A stretch of 64,000 bases of DNA from Streptomyces sp. MJM8645 (GTDB lineage Bacteria; Actinomycetota; Actinomycetes; Streptomycetales; Streptomycetaceae), in NCBI RefSeq assembly GCF_001625365.1, contig NZ_LJJF01000002.1, positions 868,001 to 932,000 of the forward strand. Reading direction: 5' to 3'. Each line of letters starts with the position of its first letter. Within the stretch, counting starts at the first letter, position 1. Positions 8,562 to 15,634 of the stretch are shown in pieces. The notes under the pieces are model-generated. The model was not told the origin of the DNA. It made no database searches and worked only from the letters and a program-made list of their open reading frames with translations. A program made the translations under genes and the position numbers.

Positions 8562-9608
8562 ATGCACGAGGTGCTGCGAGCGCTGATCGGCCGGAACCGC
8601 GCCGTCGTCGATCAGGAGATGTGGGGGGCCTTCTGGGACCAGCTGCGCGACGGCGCCCTCCGCTCCGGCGAGACGGTGGCGCTGCTGTCCTCGCTGTCCA
8701 CCCGGATGCCCGATCAGGACACGCTGGTCGCCATGCTCCGCTCGCTGGACGAGCGACGGCCGGCCGTCGCCGCGCGGCTGGACCGCACGGCCAACATCGT
8801 CGGCACCGGAGGCGGGCCCGCCACGTTCAACATCTCCACCGCGGCGGCGTTCGTCGCCGCAGCCCTGGGCGTGCGCATCGTCAAGACGGGATCCCGCGCC
8901 TACACGAGCACCTGCGGCTCCCACGACCTGCTCGACCGCCTCGGCATCCGAACGACCACCTCGTACGAGCAGACCGACGACCTGCTGGAACGCTTCGGCG
9001 TCGCCTTCCCCGGGAACTTCGTCTACCCGCGGGAGGTGGCGCTGCTGGCCCGGAGCATCGTGCCGATGGACCTGCGGATGATCGGCGGATTCATCAACTC
9101 CGTCGGCCCCTTCCTGGCCGCGGTGCCGGTCTCCGCCCAGCTCGTCGGCGTCTCGGACCATTCGCTGCTGCCGACTCTGGGCCAGGTCGCCGCCAGCGTC
9201 GCCGACCGGAGGATCTGGCTGTGCTCCAACGAGCTGGGAGTCGACGAGCTCGTCAGCTCCGTCGACAACGTCGTCCTCACCAATGACGGCACCGACGCGA
9301 TCCGGCTGCGGGCCGAGCCTCCCGGGACCGCCGCCGACGCGCTCGCCCTACTACGGCCGACCGGCGAGGGCGAGGACGTGGTCGACCACTTCCTCGGCGT
9401 GCTCTCCGGAGCCGGGCCGGCTCTCGCAACGCGGACCGTCTGCCTGAACGCCGCCGCCCTGGCCGTCGCGAGCGGGCTGATCGACGGGTGGCCGGAGGCC
9501 ATCAGGGCGGCCGACGACGCCCTCCGCAGCGGTGCCGCCCGCGACCTCGTCGACCGCCTGCGCGCGCACCCGGCGCGCCGCGCAATACCTACGGTGCGTG
9601 CGCGGTGA
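8562..9608 (+). CDS. trpD: Anthranilate phosphoribosyltransferase-like protein (TrpD family)
   Basis: This 348-residue protein matches TrpD in layout: a helical N-terminal domain, then NIVGTGGGPATFNIST near 78 (the PRPP-binding GTGG and NIST motifs) and KTGSRAYTSTCGSHDLL. TrpD joins PRPP to the amine of anthranilate. The acceptor side is diverged: the usual HPA-type motif after the GVAF segment reads FVYPREV, and the R-T-FN-LGPL-NP region reads LRMIGGFINSVGPF. It may therefore use a modified anthranilate or another amine. It follows the carrier gene by 2 bp and overlaps the next gene by GTGA. Confidence 0.85.
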   Translation: MHEVLRALIGRNRAVVDQEMWGAFWDQLRDGALRSGETVALLSSLSTRMPDQDTLVAMLRSLDERRPAVAARLDRTANIVGTGGGPATFNISTAAAFVAAALGVRIVKTGSRAYTSTCGSHDLLDRLGIRTTTSYEQTDDLLERFGVAFPGNFVYPREVALLARSIVPMDLRMIGGFINSVGPFLAAVPVSAQLVGVSDHSLLPTLGQVAASVADRRIWLCSNELGVDELVSSVDNVVLTNDGTDAIRLRAEPPGTAADALALLRPTGEGEDVVDHFLGVLSGAGPALATRTVCLNAAALAVASGLIDGWPEAIRAADDALRSGAARDLVDRLRAHPARRAIPTVRAR

Positions 9609-10441
9609 GCGGGTTCTTCGCGCGCCGGCCACCGGACCAGCCCGGCCTGGCGATGTTCCTCAACGCCGGAGACCCCCCGCTGCCCGTCCTCGCCGACGTC
9701 ATGCGGATGCTCGACGACTGCCGCGTGGACTGCCTGGAGCTGGCGGTGCCCTTCCCCGACTCGGTCACCGACGGGCCGGTCATCCGCCGATCGGCGCAGC
9801 GGGCCCTGGCCGACGGCGTCGGACTCGACGAGGTGCTCGGACTCCTCAGCGGGATCCTGCCCCGGCTGCGCCACCTGCGGGTGGCACTGCTGGCCGACTG
9901 GAGCCACACGGTCAGAGGCCCGACCGTGCCCGGCTTCGTCCGGCGGGTCGCCGACTCGGGCGTCGACGGGCTGCTGGTCCACGGCCTGCCACCGCGGCTA
10001 CGGGCCGGCTACCTCGAAGCGGTGCAGGAGGCGGGGCTTCCCGTGGTCGCCACCTGCTACGCCGCGTCGACGGCCGAGGTGAAGACCGCGGCCGCCGAGA
10101 GCGCCACCGCGTACCTGTACCTGGTGGCCCACTACGGCCGCAGCGGCGGCACGCTCACGGCCGACCGCCAGGAGCTGGCCGCCGCGCTGGCCGCATTGCG
10201 CAGGACGACCGCCGTACCGATCGCCGTCGGATTCGGCGTCCGCTCCAGGGCGGACATCGACCTGCTGCACGGCCTCGGCGCCGACGCCGCGGTCGTGGGC
10301 AGCGCCGGGGTCGCCCGGATCGAGCACGCCCTCGCCGAAGGGGCCGACGTGGTCGAGGAGCTCCACACCTTCGTACAGACCGTTTCGCCGTATTCAGCAA
10401 GCCGCTCACTCGACAAGCCGTTTCATTCAGCAAACCCCTGA
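9605..10441 (+). CDS. trpA: Tryptophan synthase alpha chain-like protein (TrpA family)
   Basis: A 278-residue TIM-barrel protein. The residues that correspond to the catalytic Glu and Asp of TrpA are present in LELAVPFPDS and TDGPVI (about residues 45-60). AVGFGVRS and VVGSAGV form the phosphate-binding end. TrpA cleaves indole-3-glycerol phosphate to indole and glyceraldehyde 3-phosphate and normally feeds TrpB, but no trpB is seen here. The GTG at 9605 overlaps the trpD-like stop; the frame is open upstream only as a shadow. The C-terminal 20 or so codons run into a direct-repeat tract and look added. Confidence 0.85.
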   Translation: MSGFFARRPPDQPGLAMFLNAGDPPLPVLADVMRMLDDCRVDCLELAVPFPDSVTDGPVIRRSAQRALADGVGLDEVLGLLSGILPRLRHLRVALLADWSHTVRGPTVPGFVRRVADSGVDGLLVHGLPPRLRAGYLEAVQEAGLPVVATCYAASTAEVKTAAAESATAYLYLVAHYGRSGGTLTADRQELAAALAALRRTTAVPIAVGFGVRSRADIDLLHGLGADAAVVGSAGVARIEHALAEGADVVEELHTFVQTVSPYSASRSLDKPFHSANP

Positions 10442-10470
10442 TTCAGCAAGCCACTCATTCAACAAGCCGC
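10392..10470 (+). repeat. Degenerate direct repeats at the trpA-like 3' end and intergenic gap
   Basis: A unit close to ATTCAGCAAGCCRCTCA occurs at 10392-10408 and 10441-10457, with shorter or altered forms at about 10425 and 10456-10470 (ATTCAACAAGCCGC). The tract spans the last codons of the trpA-like gene and the gap before the next ribosome-binding site. It has probably grown by slippage and extended the TrpA-like C-terminus. Confidence 0.6.
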
Positions 10471-10485
10471 TAGGAGGCACACCCG

Positions 10486-10860
10486 ATGATCGTCCGACGC
10501 CTTGACGAGGTGACCACCGTGGACTGGGGCAACGGGCTCAGCCGCAGGTTCCTTCTCGAATCCGACGGCCTGGGCTACACGATGACGGACACCACCGTCC
10601 GCGCCGGCACCAGGTCGAGGCTGGAGTACCGCCGCCACCTGGAGGCCTGCTACTGCATCGAGGGAACGGGCCAGGTGGTGAACGCCGACGGCACGTCCCA
10701 CTCGATCGAGCCGGGCACGCTGTACGCGCTCGACCTGCACGACGCCCACTTCCTGATCGCGGACCAGGACGCGGACCTCCGCCTGGTGTGCGTGTTCTCG
10801 CCCGCGTTGCGCGGCGACGAACGCCACAACCTGGACTCAGCCGATTTCTCCGAGTACTAA
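10486..10860 (+). CDS. Ectoine synthase-like cupin (EctC family)
   Basis: This 124-residue protein aligns along its whole length with EctC: it starts MIVRRLDEV, has LEACYCIEGTGQV and then GTLYALDLHDAHFL and RLVCVFSPAL. The Glu, Tyr and His that bind iron in EctC appear to be kept. EctC closes the tetrahydropyrimidine ring of ectoine by water elimination. No ectA, ectB or ectD lies nearby, so ectoine production is unlikely. It more plausibly cyclises an amino-acid intermediate of the peptide pathway. AGGAGG at 10471-10476 precedes the ATG. Confidence 0.88.
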   Translation: MIVRRLDEVTTVDWGNGLSRRFLLESDGLGYTMTDTTVRAGTRSRLEYRRHLEACYCIEGTGQVVNADGTSHSIEPGTLYALDLHDAHFLIADQDADLRLVCVFSPALRGDERHNLDSADFSEY

Positions 10861-10872
10861 CAGGACTGACAG

Positions 10873-12012
10873 ATGATCAGGTGGAACGCCGACCAGATCG
10901 CTCTGGGCGAGGGGATCGCCCAGTGGTGCGAGGAGCTCAGCTCGGGCCATCTCGAAGGGGACGCGGAAGGCGCCTTCCCGTGGGACAAGTGGAAGCTGAT
11001 CCAGAGGTCCGGAATCCTCGGCCTGCCGTTCGACGAGCAGTGGGGCGGGCTGGGCCAGGACCTGCTCACCACCATGCACGTGCTCGAACAACTCGGCACC
11101 GGATGCCGTGACGGCGGACTGAACTTCTCGGTCGCCACCCACCTGGTCAGCGTCGGAGTCCCGCTGCAACGGTTCGGCTCGCCGGAGCTCAAGGCGCGCC
11201 ACCTGCCCGGGATCTGCTCGGGAGAGACGATCGGGGCCCACGCGATCAGCGAGACCGAGAGCGGCTCCGACGCGCTGGCGATGAGGACCACGGCCACCCG
11301 CGAGGGCGACGGCTTCGTACTGCGGGGCGGCAAGGCCTTCATCACCAACGGCCCGGTGGCCGACGTGTTCGTGGTCTACGCGCGCACCCACCCGAAGGCC
11401 GGCCCGCTCAGCATCACCGCCTTCGTCGTGGAGCGGGACACCCCGGGGCTCATCGTCGGGCCACCCGTCGCCACCATGGGGCTGCGGACGGCGCCGCTGA
11501 GCGAACTGCACTTCGACGACTGCCGGATCCCCGCATCCGCCGTGATCGGCCGGGTCGGATCCGGGTTCCTGGTCCTGGACCACGTGATGAAGTGGGAGAT
11601 CCTGTGCTCCTTCGTCATCAACACCGGGCAGATGCGGTACCGGCTCGACCGCTGCGTCGAATTCGCCAAGGAGCGCGTCCAGTTCGGCAATCCGATCGGC
11701 TCGTACCAGTCGGTCTCCCACAAGCTCGTGGACATGAGCATCGGCCTGGACACCGCGCGGAAGTGGCTCTACGACACGGCCGTCCGGCTGACGGAGGGCG
11801 AGAACGTCACGCGGGACATCGCCGTCAGCAAGGTCCTCACCAGCGAGAGCAACCTCTCCTCCGCACTGGCCGCCGTGCAGATCTTCGGCGGCAGCGGGTA
11901 CCTGGCCGAGTACGGACTGGAGAAGGACGTGCGCGACGCGGTCGCCGGCCCGATCTACTCGGGCACGTCGGAGATCCAACGCAACCGCATCGCCGCCATG
12001 TTGGGGTTGTGA
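10873..12012 (+). CDS. Acyl-CoA dehydrogenase-type aminoacyl-PCP dehydrogenase
   Basis: A 379-residue FAD enzyme of the acyl-CoA dehydrogenase superfamily. Visible signatures are AHAISETESGSDA, KAFITNGPVADVFVVYA, RVQFGNPIGSYQSV and, near the end, FGGSGYLAEYG and YSGTSEIQRNRIA. Its overall pattern resembles prolyl-PCP dehydrogenases such as PltE, RedW and CloN3, which oxidise carrier-bound proline to pyrrole-2-carboxyl. With the free adenylation enzyme and PCP it completes that three-part set. An ordinary short-chain acyl-CoA dehydrogenase is the alternative, but the neighbours argue against it. Confidence 0.85.
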   Translation: MIRWNADQIALGEGIAQWCEELSSGHLEGDAEGAFPWDKWKLIQRSGILGLPFDEQWGGLGQDLLTTMHVLEQLGTGCRDGGLNFSVATHLVSVGVPLQRFGSPELKARHLPGICSGETIGAHAISETESGSDALAMRTTATREGDGFVLRGGKAFITNGPVADVFVVYARTHPKAGPLSITAFVVERDTPGLIVGPPVATMGLRTAPLSELHFDDCRIPASAVIGRVGSGFLVLDHVMKWEILCSFVINTGQMRYRLDRCVEFAKERVQFGNPIGSYQSVSHKLVDMSIGLDTARKWLYDTAVRLTEGENVTRDIAVSKVLTSESNLSSALAAVQIFGGSGYLAEYGLEKDVRDAVAGPIYSGTSEIQRNRIAAMLGL

Positions 12013-12018
12013 CACCTA

Positions 12019-12693
12019 ATGCTGGTCAAGATCTGCGGAGCCACCTCGGCCGAGGACGTGGCATCGCTCGACAGTGCCGGAGCCGACTTCGTCGGCCTGT
12101 GGCACGGCGTCCCAGGAGGCCGTGCAGACCTGACGCTCAGTCAACTGACGTCCCTCGCCGACGCCGTGCACCGAACGGAGCGGATGCACCCGGTCCTCGT
12201 GACCTTCCTCAAGGACGCCGATACGCTGCGCGCGGCGACGGCCGCGGCCCGGGTCCAGTGGGTGCAACTGCACGGCTACCAGCCGCCGGGACTGGTCCGC
12301 GCCCTGAAGGGCACCACGGACCTCACCGTGGTCAAGGTGCTGCACCTCGGCGCGGACACCCGCGCGGAGCGGTCCCTGATCGCGGCGTACGAGCGGGCCG
12401 GAACGGACCTCTTCCTGCTGGACGCGGTGGCCGGGGACGGCAGGATCGGCAGCACCGGGCAACCGGCGGACTGCGGGGCCGTCATCGAGTTCGCGGACCG
12501 CCTCTCGCGGCCCTTCCTGCTGGCCGGCGGCATCTCGGCCGACAACCGGGAGGACTACCGGGCCGTGCTGGACCACCCCCTGTTCCTGGGCATCGACGTG
12601 GACACGGCGGCCAGGGACGTCGACGGGCGGCTGAGCACCGACCGGGTCACGGCCGTACGGCGCGGCTGGCACGATCCGAAAGCGAGGGTCTAG
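12019..12693 (+). CDS. trpF: Phosphoribosylanthranilate isomerase-like protein (TrpF family)
   Basis: A 224-residue TIM-barrel protein with the N-terminal KICG motif (catalytic Cys), VQLHG in mid-barrel, FLLDAVAGDGRIGSTG (catalytic Asp) and the phosphate-binding FLLAGGISADN. TrpF performs an Amadori rearrangement of the N-phosphoribosyl amine made by TrpD. The catalytic pair is intact, so this chemistry is plausible whatever the amine is. The usual FSPR stretch after strand 1 is replaced by LWHGVPGGRAD, and the C-terminal DV-SSG motif reads DVDTAARDV. The gene abuts the next one at 12693/12694. Confidence 0.85.
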   Translation: MLVKICGATSAEDVASLDSAGADFVGLWHGVPGGRADLTLSQLTSLADAVHRTERMHPVLVTFLKDADTLRAATAAARVQWVQLHGYQPPGLVRALKGTTDLTVVKVLHLGADTRAERSLIAAYERAGTDLFLLDAVAGDGRIGSTGQPADCGAVIEFADRLSRPFLLAGGISADNREDYRAVLDHPLFLGIDVDTAARDVDGRLSTDRVTAVRRGWHDPKARV

Positions 12694-13473
12694 ATGACGG
12701 CCGCGTTCATCGAGGCACTCCTGGACGCCCGCCGACCGGTGATCATGGAGCTCAAGCGGCAGGACGCCGCCGGACACGACCTGTTCGGCGACAGGTCGGC
12801 CGCCCGGCTGGTCGCCGACTACCAGGACGTCGGCGCGCCCTGCCTGTCCGTGGTGACCGGGCAGTGGTTCGGCGGCACCCCGGACCTGCTGCGCGAGGTC
12901 GTGGAAGCGACGGACCTGCCCGTGCTGCAGAAGGACTTCATCACCCGCCGGAGCCAACTGCACCAGGCCCGCGAGAGCGGCGCGTCCGCGGTCCTGCTCA
13001 CCGCCGCGCTGCTGCCGCGCGCCACCCTGGGCCATCTGGTCGAGCTCGGCCTGAGCCTGGGGCTGACGCCGTTCGTCGAGGTCACCACCGAGGAGGAGAT
13101 CAGCCGCGTGCCCCGCGCCGAGGAGTGCGTGGTCGCGGTGAACAACAAGGACATCGCCACCCGCGAACGCGGCGCGGGCGACCTCGGGCGCAGCTCGTCA
13201 CTCCTGCCCACGGTGCTGCGCAGCGGCACCCGGTGCCCGGTGAGCGCCGGGGCGATCCGCAGCCCCGACGAGGCCGCCCGCCTGCTCAGTGAGGGCTTCG
13301 CCGGCGTGCTCATCGGAACGGGCCTCCTACGCGCCGCCAGCCTGCCGGCATGGCTGGACGGCCTCGACGCCCACCTCGACGCCCGTCTCGACATCGGCCT
13401 CGGCACCAACCGCGAACCGGCCCCACCCGTCCGCCGCCCGGCGGGCCCCCCAACCACCGACATCTGGAGGTAA
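12694..13473 (+). CDS. trpC: Indole-3-glycerol-phosphate synthase-like protein (TrpC family), diverged
   Basis: This 259-residue protein keeps much of the IGPS core: MELKR (Glu/Lys pair), LQKDFI (Lys), FVEVTTEEE (Glu) and VAVNNKDI (Asn). It departs from the family in three ways. It starts about 40 residues late and so lacks the N-terminal helix. The KR-SPS motif reads KRQDAAG. The ESGI motif near the end, with an active-site Glu and Ser, reads VSAGAI. It may carry out a changed cyclisation or decarboxylation. A Pro/Arg-rich C-terminal tail is extra. MbtH follows 4 bp after the stop. Confidence 0.8.
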   Translation: MTAAFIEALLDARRPVIMELKRQDAAGHDLFGDRSAARLVADYQDVGAPCLSVVTGQWFGGTPDLLREVVEATDLPVLQKDFITRRSQLHQARESGASAVLLTAALLPRATLGHLVELGLSLGLTPFVEVTTEEEISRVPRAEECVVAVNNKDIATRERGAGDLGRSSSLLPTVLRSGTRCPVSAGAIRSPDEAARLLSEGFAGVLIGTGLLRAASLPAWLDGLDAHLDARLDIGLGTNREPAPPVRRPAGPPTTDIWR

Positions 13474-13477
13474 CGGC

Positions 13478-13693
13478 ATGACCAGCGAAGCATCCGAGCA
13501 GTGGAAGGTCGTCGTCAACGACGAGGAGCAGTACTCGCTCTGGTCCGCCGACCGCGAGTCGCCGGCGGGCTGGCGCGAGGTCGGCGTCCGGGGCGCGAAG
13601 GACGAGTGCCTCGCGCACATCGAACACGTGTGGACCGACATGCGCCCCCGCAGCCTGCGCCTGCGGTCCGTCCCGGAGGACGGTGCGCAGTGA
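13478..13693 (+). CDS. mbtH: MbtH-like protein
   Basis: A 71-residue protein with the family pattern VVNDEEQYSLW, SPAGW and WTDMRPRSLR. MbtH proteins bind NRPS adenylation domains and help their folding and activity. The ATG has GGAGG 7 nt upstream. The longer frame starting at 13289 is a shadow of the previous gene. The likely partner is the adenylation domain of the C-A-PCP-TE protein or the free-standing adenylation enzyme. Confidence 0.95.
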   Translation: MTSEASEQWKVVVNDEEQYSLWSADRESPAGWREVGVRGAKDECLAHIEHVWTDMRPRSLRLRSVPEDGAQ

Positions 13694-14868
13694 ACCGGAC
13701 GCTCGCACCGCACGGCGCGCGCCCGGTGGCCGAGCCCCTGCTCACCACCACCCTGAACCTCCCGGAATGCCAGGCCCGGGGCTGGGTCGTCGTCGACTCC
13801 ATGGTCGACGGCCTGGCCCTGGGCGGCACCAGGATGACCCCGACGGTGACCGAGCAGGAGCTGGCCGGGCTCGCCAGGGCGATGACCCACAAGCTGGCAC
13901 TGGTCGGCCTGCCCATCGGTGGCGCCAAGGCCGGCATCGCACCCGATCCGGGCGCCACCGTCGAACGGCGGGCGGTGATGCGGGGGTTCGGCCGCGCCGC
14001 GGCCCCGCTGCTGAACGGCGGGGTGTACCTGGGGTGCGACCAGGGCACCACCTACGCCGACCGGCAGGTCGCCTTCGAGGCCGCCGGGTACGACGTCACC
14101 CGCCGCCCCGGCACCACCCGTCTCACCGTCGACTGGGCCGAACTGTGGGACCACATGGCCGACATCACCGGGTTCGGCGTGGCCGTCGCGGTGCTCGGCG
14201 CCCTACGGGCCTCCGGTGCGCGGACCCCGCAGCGCATCGCGATCCAGGGCTTCGGCACCGTCGGGCGCGCGGTGGCCGGCCACCTGGCCGCCCACGGCCA
14301 CTCGGTGGTGGCCGTGGCCGACGTCCGGGGCACCATCGAGGACCAGCGCGGACTGCCCGTCGCCGAACTCGCCACGCTCACCAGCAGCGACGGCACGATC
14401 GACCGGAACCGGCTGCCCGCCCGGGTCACCGTCCACGGGCCCGGCCAGGCGTGGCTGCACGTCGACGCCGACGTGCTGGTGCTGGCGGCGTCCGCCTCCG
14501 CGGTCGACGAGCAGGCGGTGCCGGCGGTCCGGGCCAGCCTGGTGATCGAGGGCGGAAACCTCAGCTGCACCCCACCCGCCCGCCGACTGCTGCGCGCGGC
14601 CGGCCACACCGTCCTGCCGGACGTGGTCGTCAACGTCGGCGGAGCGGCGGCGACCGGGTGCGTGCTCGCCGGGCTGGCCCCGTCCGACCTGCCGCTCCCG
14701 CAGCTGTCCGCGTGGCTGCGCGAGTGGGTCTCCAGCAGGATCGCCCGGAACTGCGAGCTGGTGCAGGAGCTGAGCACCTCGGGCAGCGCCGATCCGGTCG
14801 CCCAGCTCCTCGGCTCGCGCGGAGCCCCGGCCGGCGCCTCCGAACCGGAGGTGCCGGCCGAGCGGTGA
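13690..14868 (+). CDS. Glu/Leu/Phe/Val dehydrogenase-family amino-acid dehydrogenase
   Basis: A 392-residue NAD(P)-dependent amino-acid dehydrogenase. MTHKLALVGLPIGGAKAGI carries the two family lysines, LGCDQGTTYAD the Asp region, and IQGFGTVG the nucleotide-binding fold; VIEGGNLSCT resembles the usual EGAN motif. Its place beside trp-like enzymes suggests a tryptophan- or amino-acid/2-oxo-acid step like ScyB of scytonemin synthesis, though a branched-chain substrate is possible. The GTG start overlaps the mbtH stop (GTGA). It is the last gene of the ten-gene operon. Confidence 0.85.
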   Translation: MNRTLAPHGARPVAEPLLTTTLNLPECQARGWVVVDSMVDGLALGGTRMTPTVTEQELAGLARAMTHKLALVGLPIGGAKAGIAPDPGATVERRAVMRGFGRAAAPLLNGGVYLGCDQGTTYADRQVAFEAAGYDVTRRPGTTRLTVDWAELWDHMADITGFGVAVAVLGALRASGARTPQRIAIQGFGTVGRAVAGHLAAHGHSVVAVADVRGTIEDQRGLPVAELATLTSSDGTIDRNRLPARVTVHGPGQAWLHVDADVLVLAASASAVDEQAVPAVRASLVIEGGNLSCTPPARRLLRAAGHTVLPDVVVNVGGAAATGCVLAGLAPSDLPLPQLSAWLREWVSSRIARNCELVQELSTSGSADPVAQLLGSRGAPAGASEPEVPAER

Positions 14869-14894
14869 CCCGGCGGGAGGACGCGCCCTCGTGG

Positions 14895-14940
14895 CTTCAC
14901 TCGAACGTCGCTCCACTCGAACGTGGCTTCACTCGAAGCG
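14895..14940 (+). repeat. Three-copy 13-bp direct repeat upstream of the PPOX gene
   Basis: CTTCACTCGAACG at 14895-14907 recurs as CTCCACTCGAACG at 14911-14923 and CTTCACTCGAAGC at 14927-14939, a 16-bp period. It ends about 35 bp before the next start codon. It could be a slippage product or clustered operator sites. Confidence 0.6.
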
Positions 14941-14975
14941 GACCGCGCCCCCTTCGTGGTTGCTAGCCTCCCGGG

Positions 14976-15443
14976 ATGACCGCGACATTCGACGAAGCCG
15001 TCCGCGCCCGGCTGCGGGCACCCAACATCTGGTACGTCGGCACCGTGTTCGCCGACGGAGCACCGCAGGTCAGCCCGATGTGGGTGGATCTGGAGGGCGA
15101 GGGGGAACTGACGTTCAACACCTCGGTGGGGCGGGTGAAGGAGGAGAACCTCCGTCGCGACCCGCGCGTCTACCTCTCGCACGCGGACGCCACCGATCCC
15201 TTCGACCGCGTGCAGATCAGTGGCGTGGTGGCCCGCTTCGTCGAGGGCGAGGAGGCACGCGACCGGATGGACCGGCTGGCCCGCAAGTACCTGGGCGTCG
15301 AGCGCTACGAGTGGACCATGCCGGGTGAGCAGCGGGTCGCGGTGATCGTGCGCGCGCTCAAGGTGCGGCACATCGTCGGGGTGGAGCGCTTCCGTCCCGG
15401 CGGGCCCGTCCCTGCCCCTGCCCCTGCCCCTGCCCCTGAGTAG
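14976..15443 (+). CDS. PPOX-class (F420/FMN-binding) split-barrel protein
   Basis: A 155-residue protein that resembles pyridoxamine-phosphate-oxidase-like, often F420-dependent, proteins of actinomycetes. It starts with a helix, then IWYVGTVFADGAPQVSPMWVDL, ELTFNTSVGRVKEENLRRDPRV and RVQISGVVARF, the standard split-barrel order. The substrate cannot be told. The C-terminus is a PAPAPAPAP tail that comes from a simple DNA repeat. It stands alone downstream of the NRPS-linked operon. Confidence 0.8.
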   Translation: MTATFDEAVRARLRAPNIWYVGTVFADGAPQVSPMWVDLEGEGELTFNTSVGRVKEENLRRDPRVYLSHADATDPFDRVQISGVVARFVEGEEARDRMDRLARKYLGVERYEWTMPGEQRVAVIVRALKVRHIVGVERFRPGGPVPAPAPAPAPE

Positions 15444-15486
15444 TGCTCCTGCCCTCGCCGCCCTTCGCCTCATCAGCGCCTCATCA

Positions 15487-15528
15487 GCGACCGAAGCGAC
15501 CGAAGCGACCGAAGCGACCGAAGCGACT
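15487..15528 (+). repeat. Short tandem repeats (GCGACCGAA, four to five copies)
   Basis: The 9-bp unit GCGACCGAA runs head to tail from 15487, flanked by two copies of GCCTCATCAGC upstream and ATCAGGCCTCATCAGG downstream. The tract is non-coding and sits between the PPOX and methyltransferase genes. Confidence 0.7.
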
Positions 15529-15634
15529 CAAGGTTGGCGGTCAGTGCGCGCATGCGCGGCCGGCCGCGCATGAACCCGGCTCCACTCATCAGGCCTCATC
15601 AGGCCCCTCGGGATCGATCATCTAGGCTGGCGCG

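Noticed and set aside
9488..9604. N-terminal extension of the TrpA-like protein to 9488
   Set aside because: The added residues are an Arg/Ala-rich shadow of trpD; GTG 9605 overlaps the trpD stop and starts just before the barrel.
10486..10860. An ectoine biosynthesis locus
   Set aside because: Only an EctC-like gene is present; no acetyltransferase, aminotransferase or hydroxylase of the ectoine pathway is nearby.
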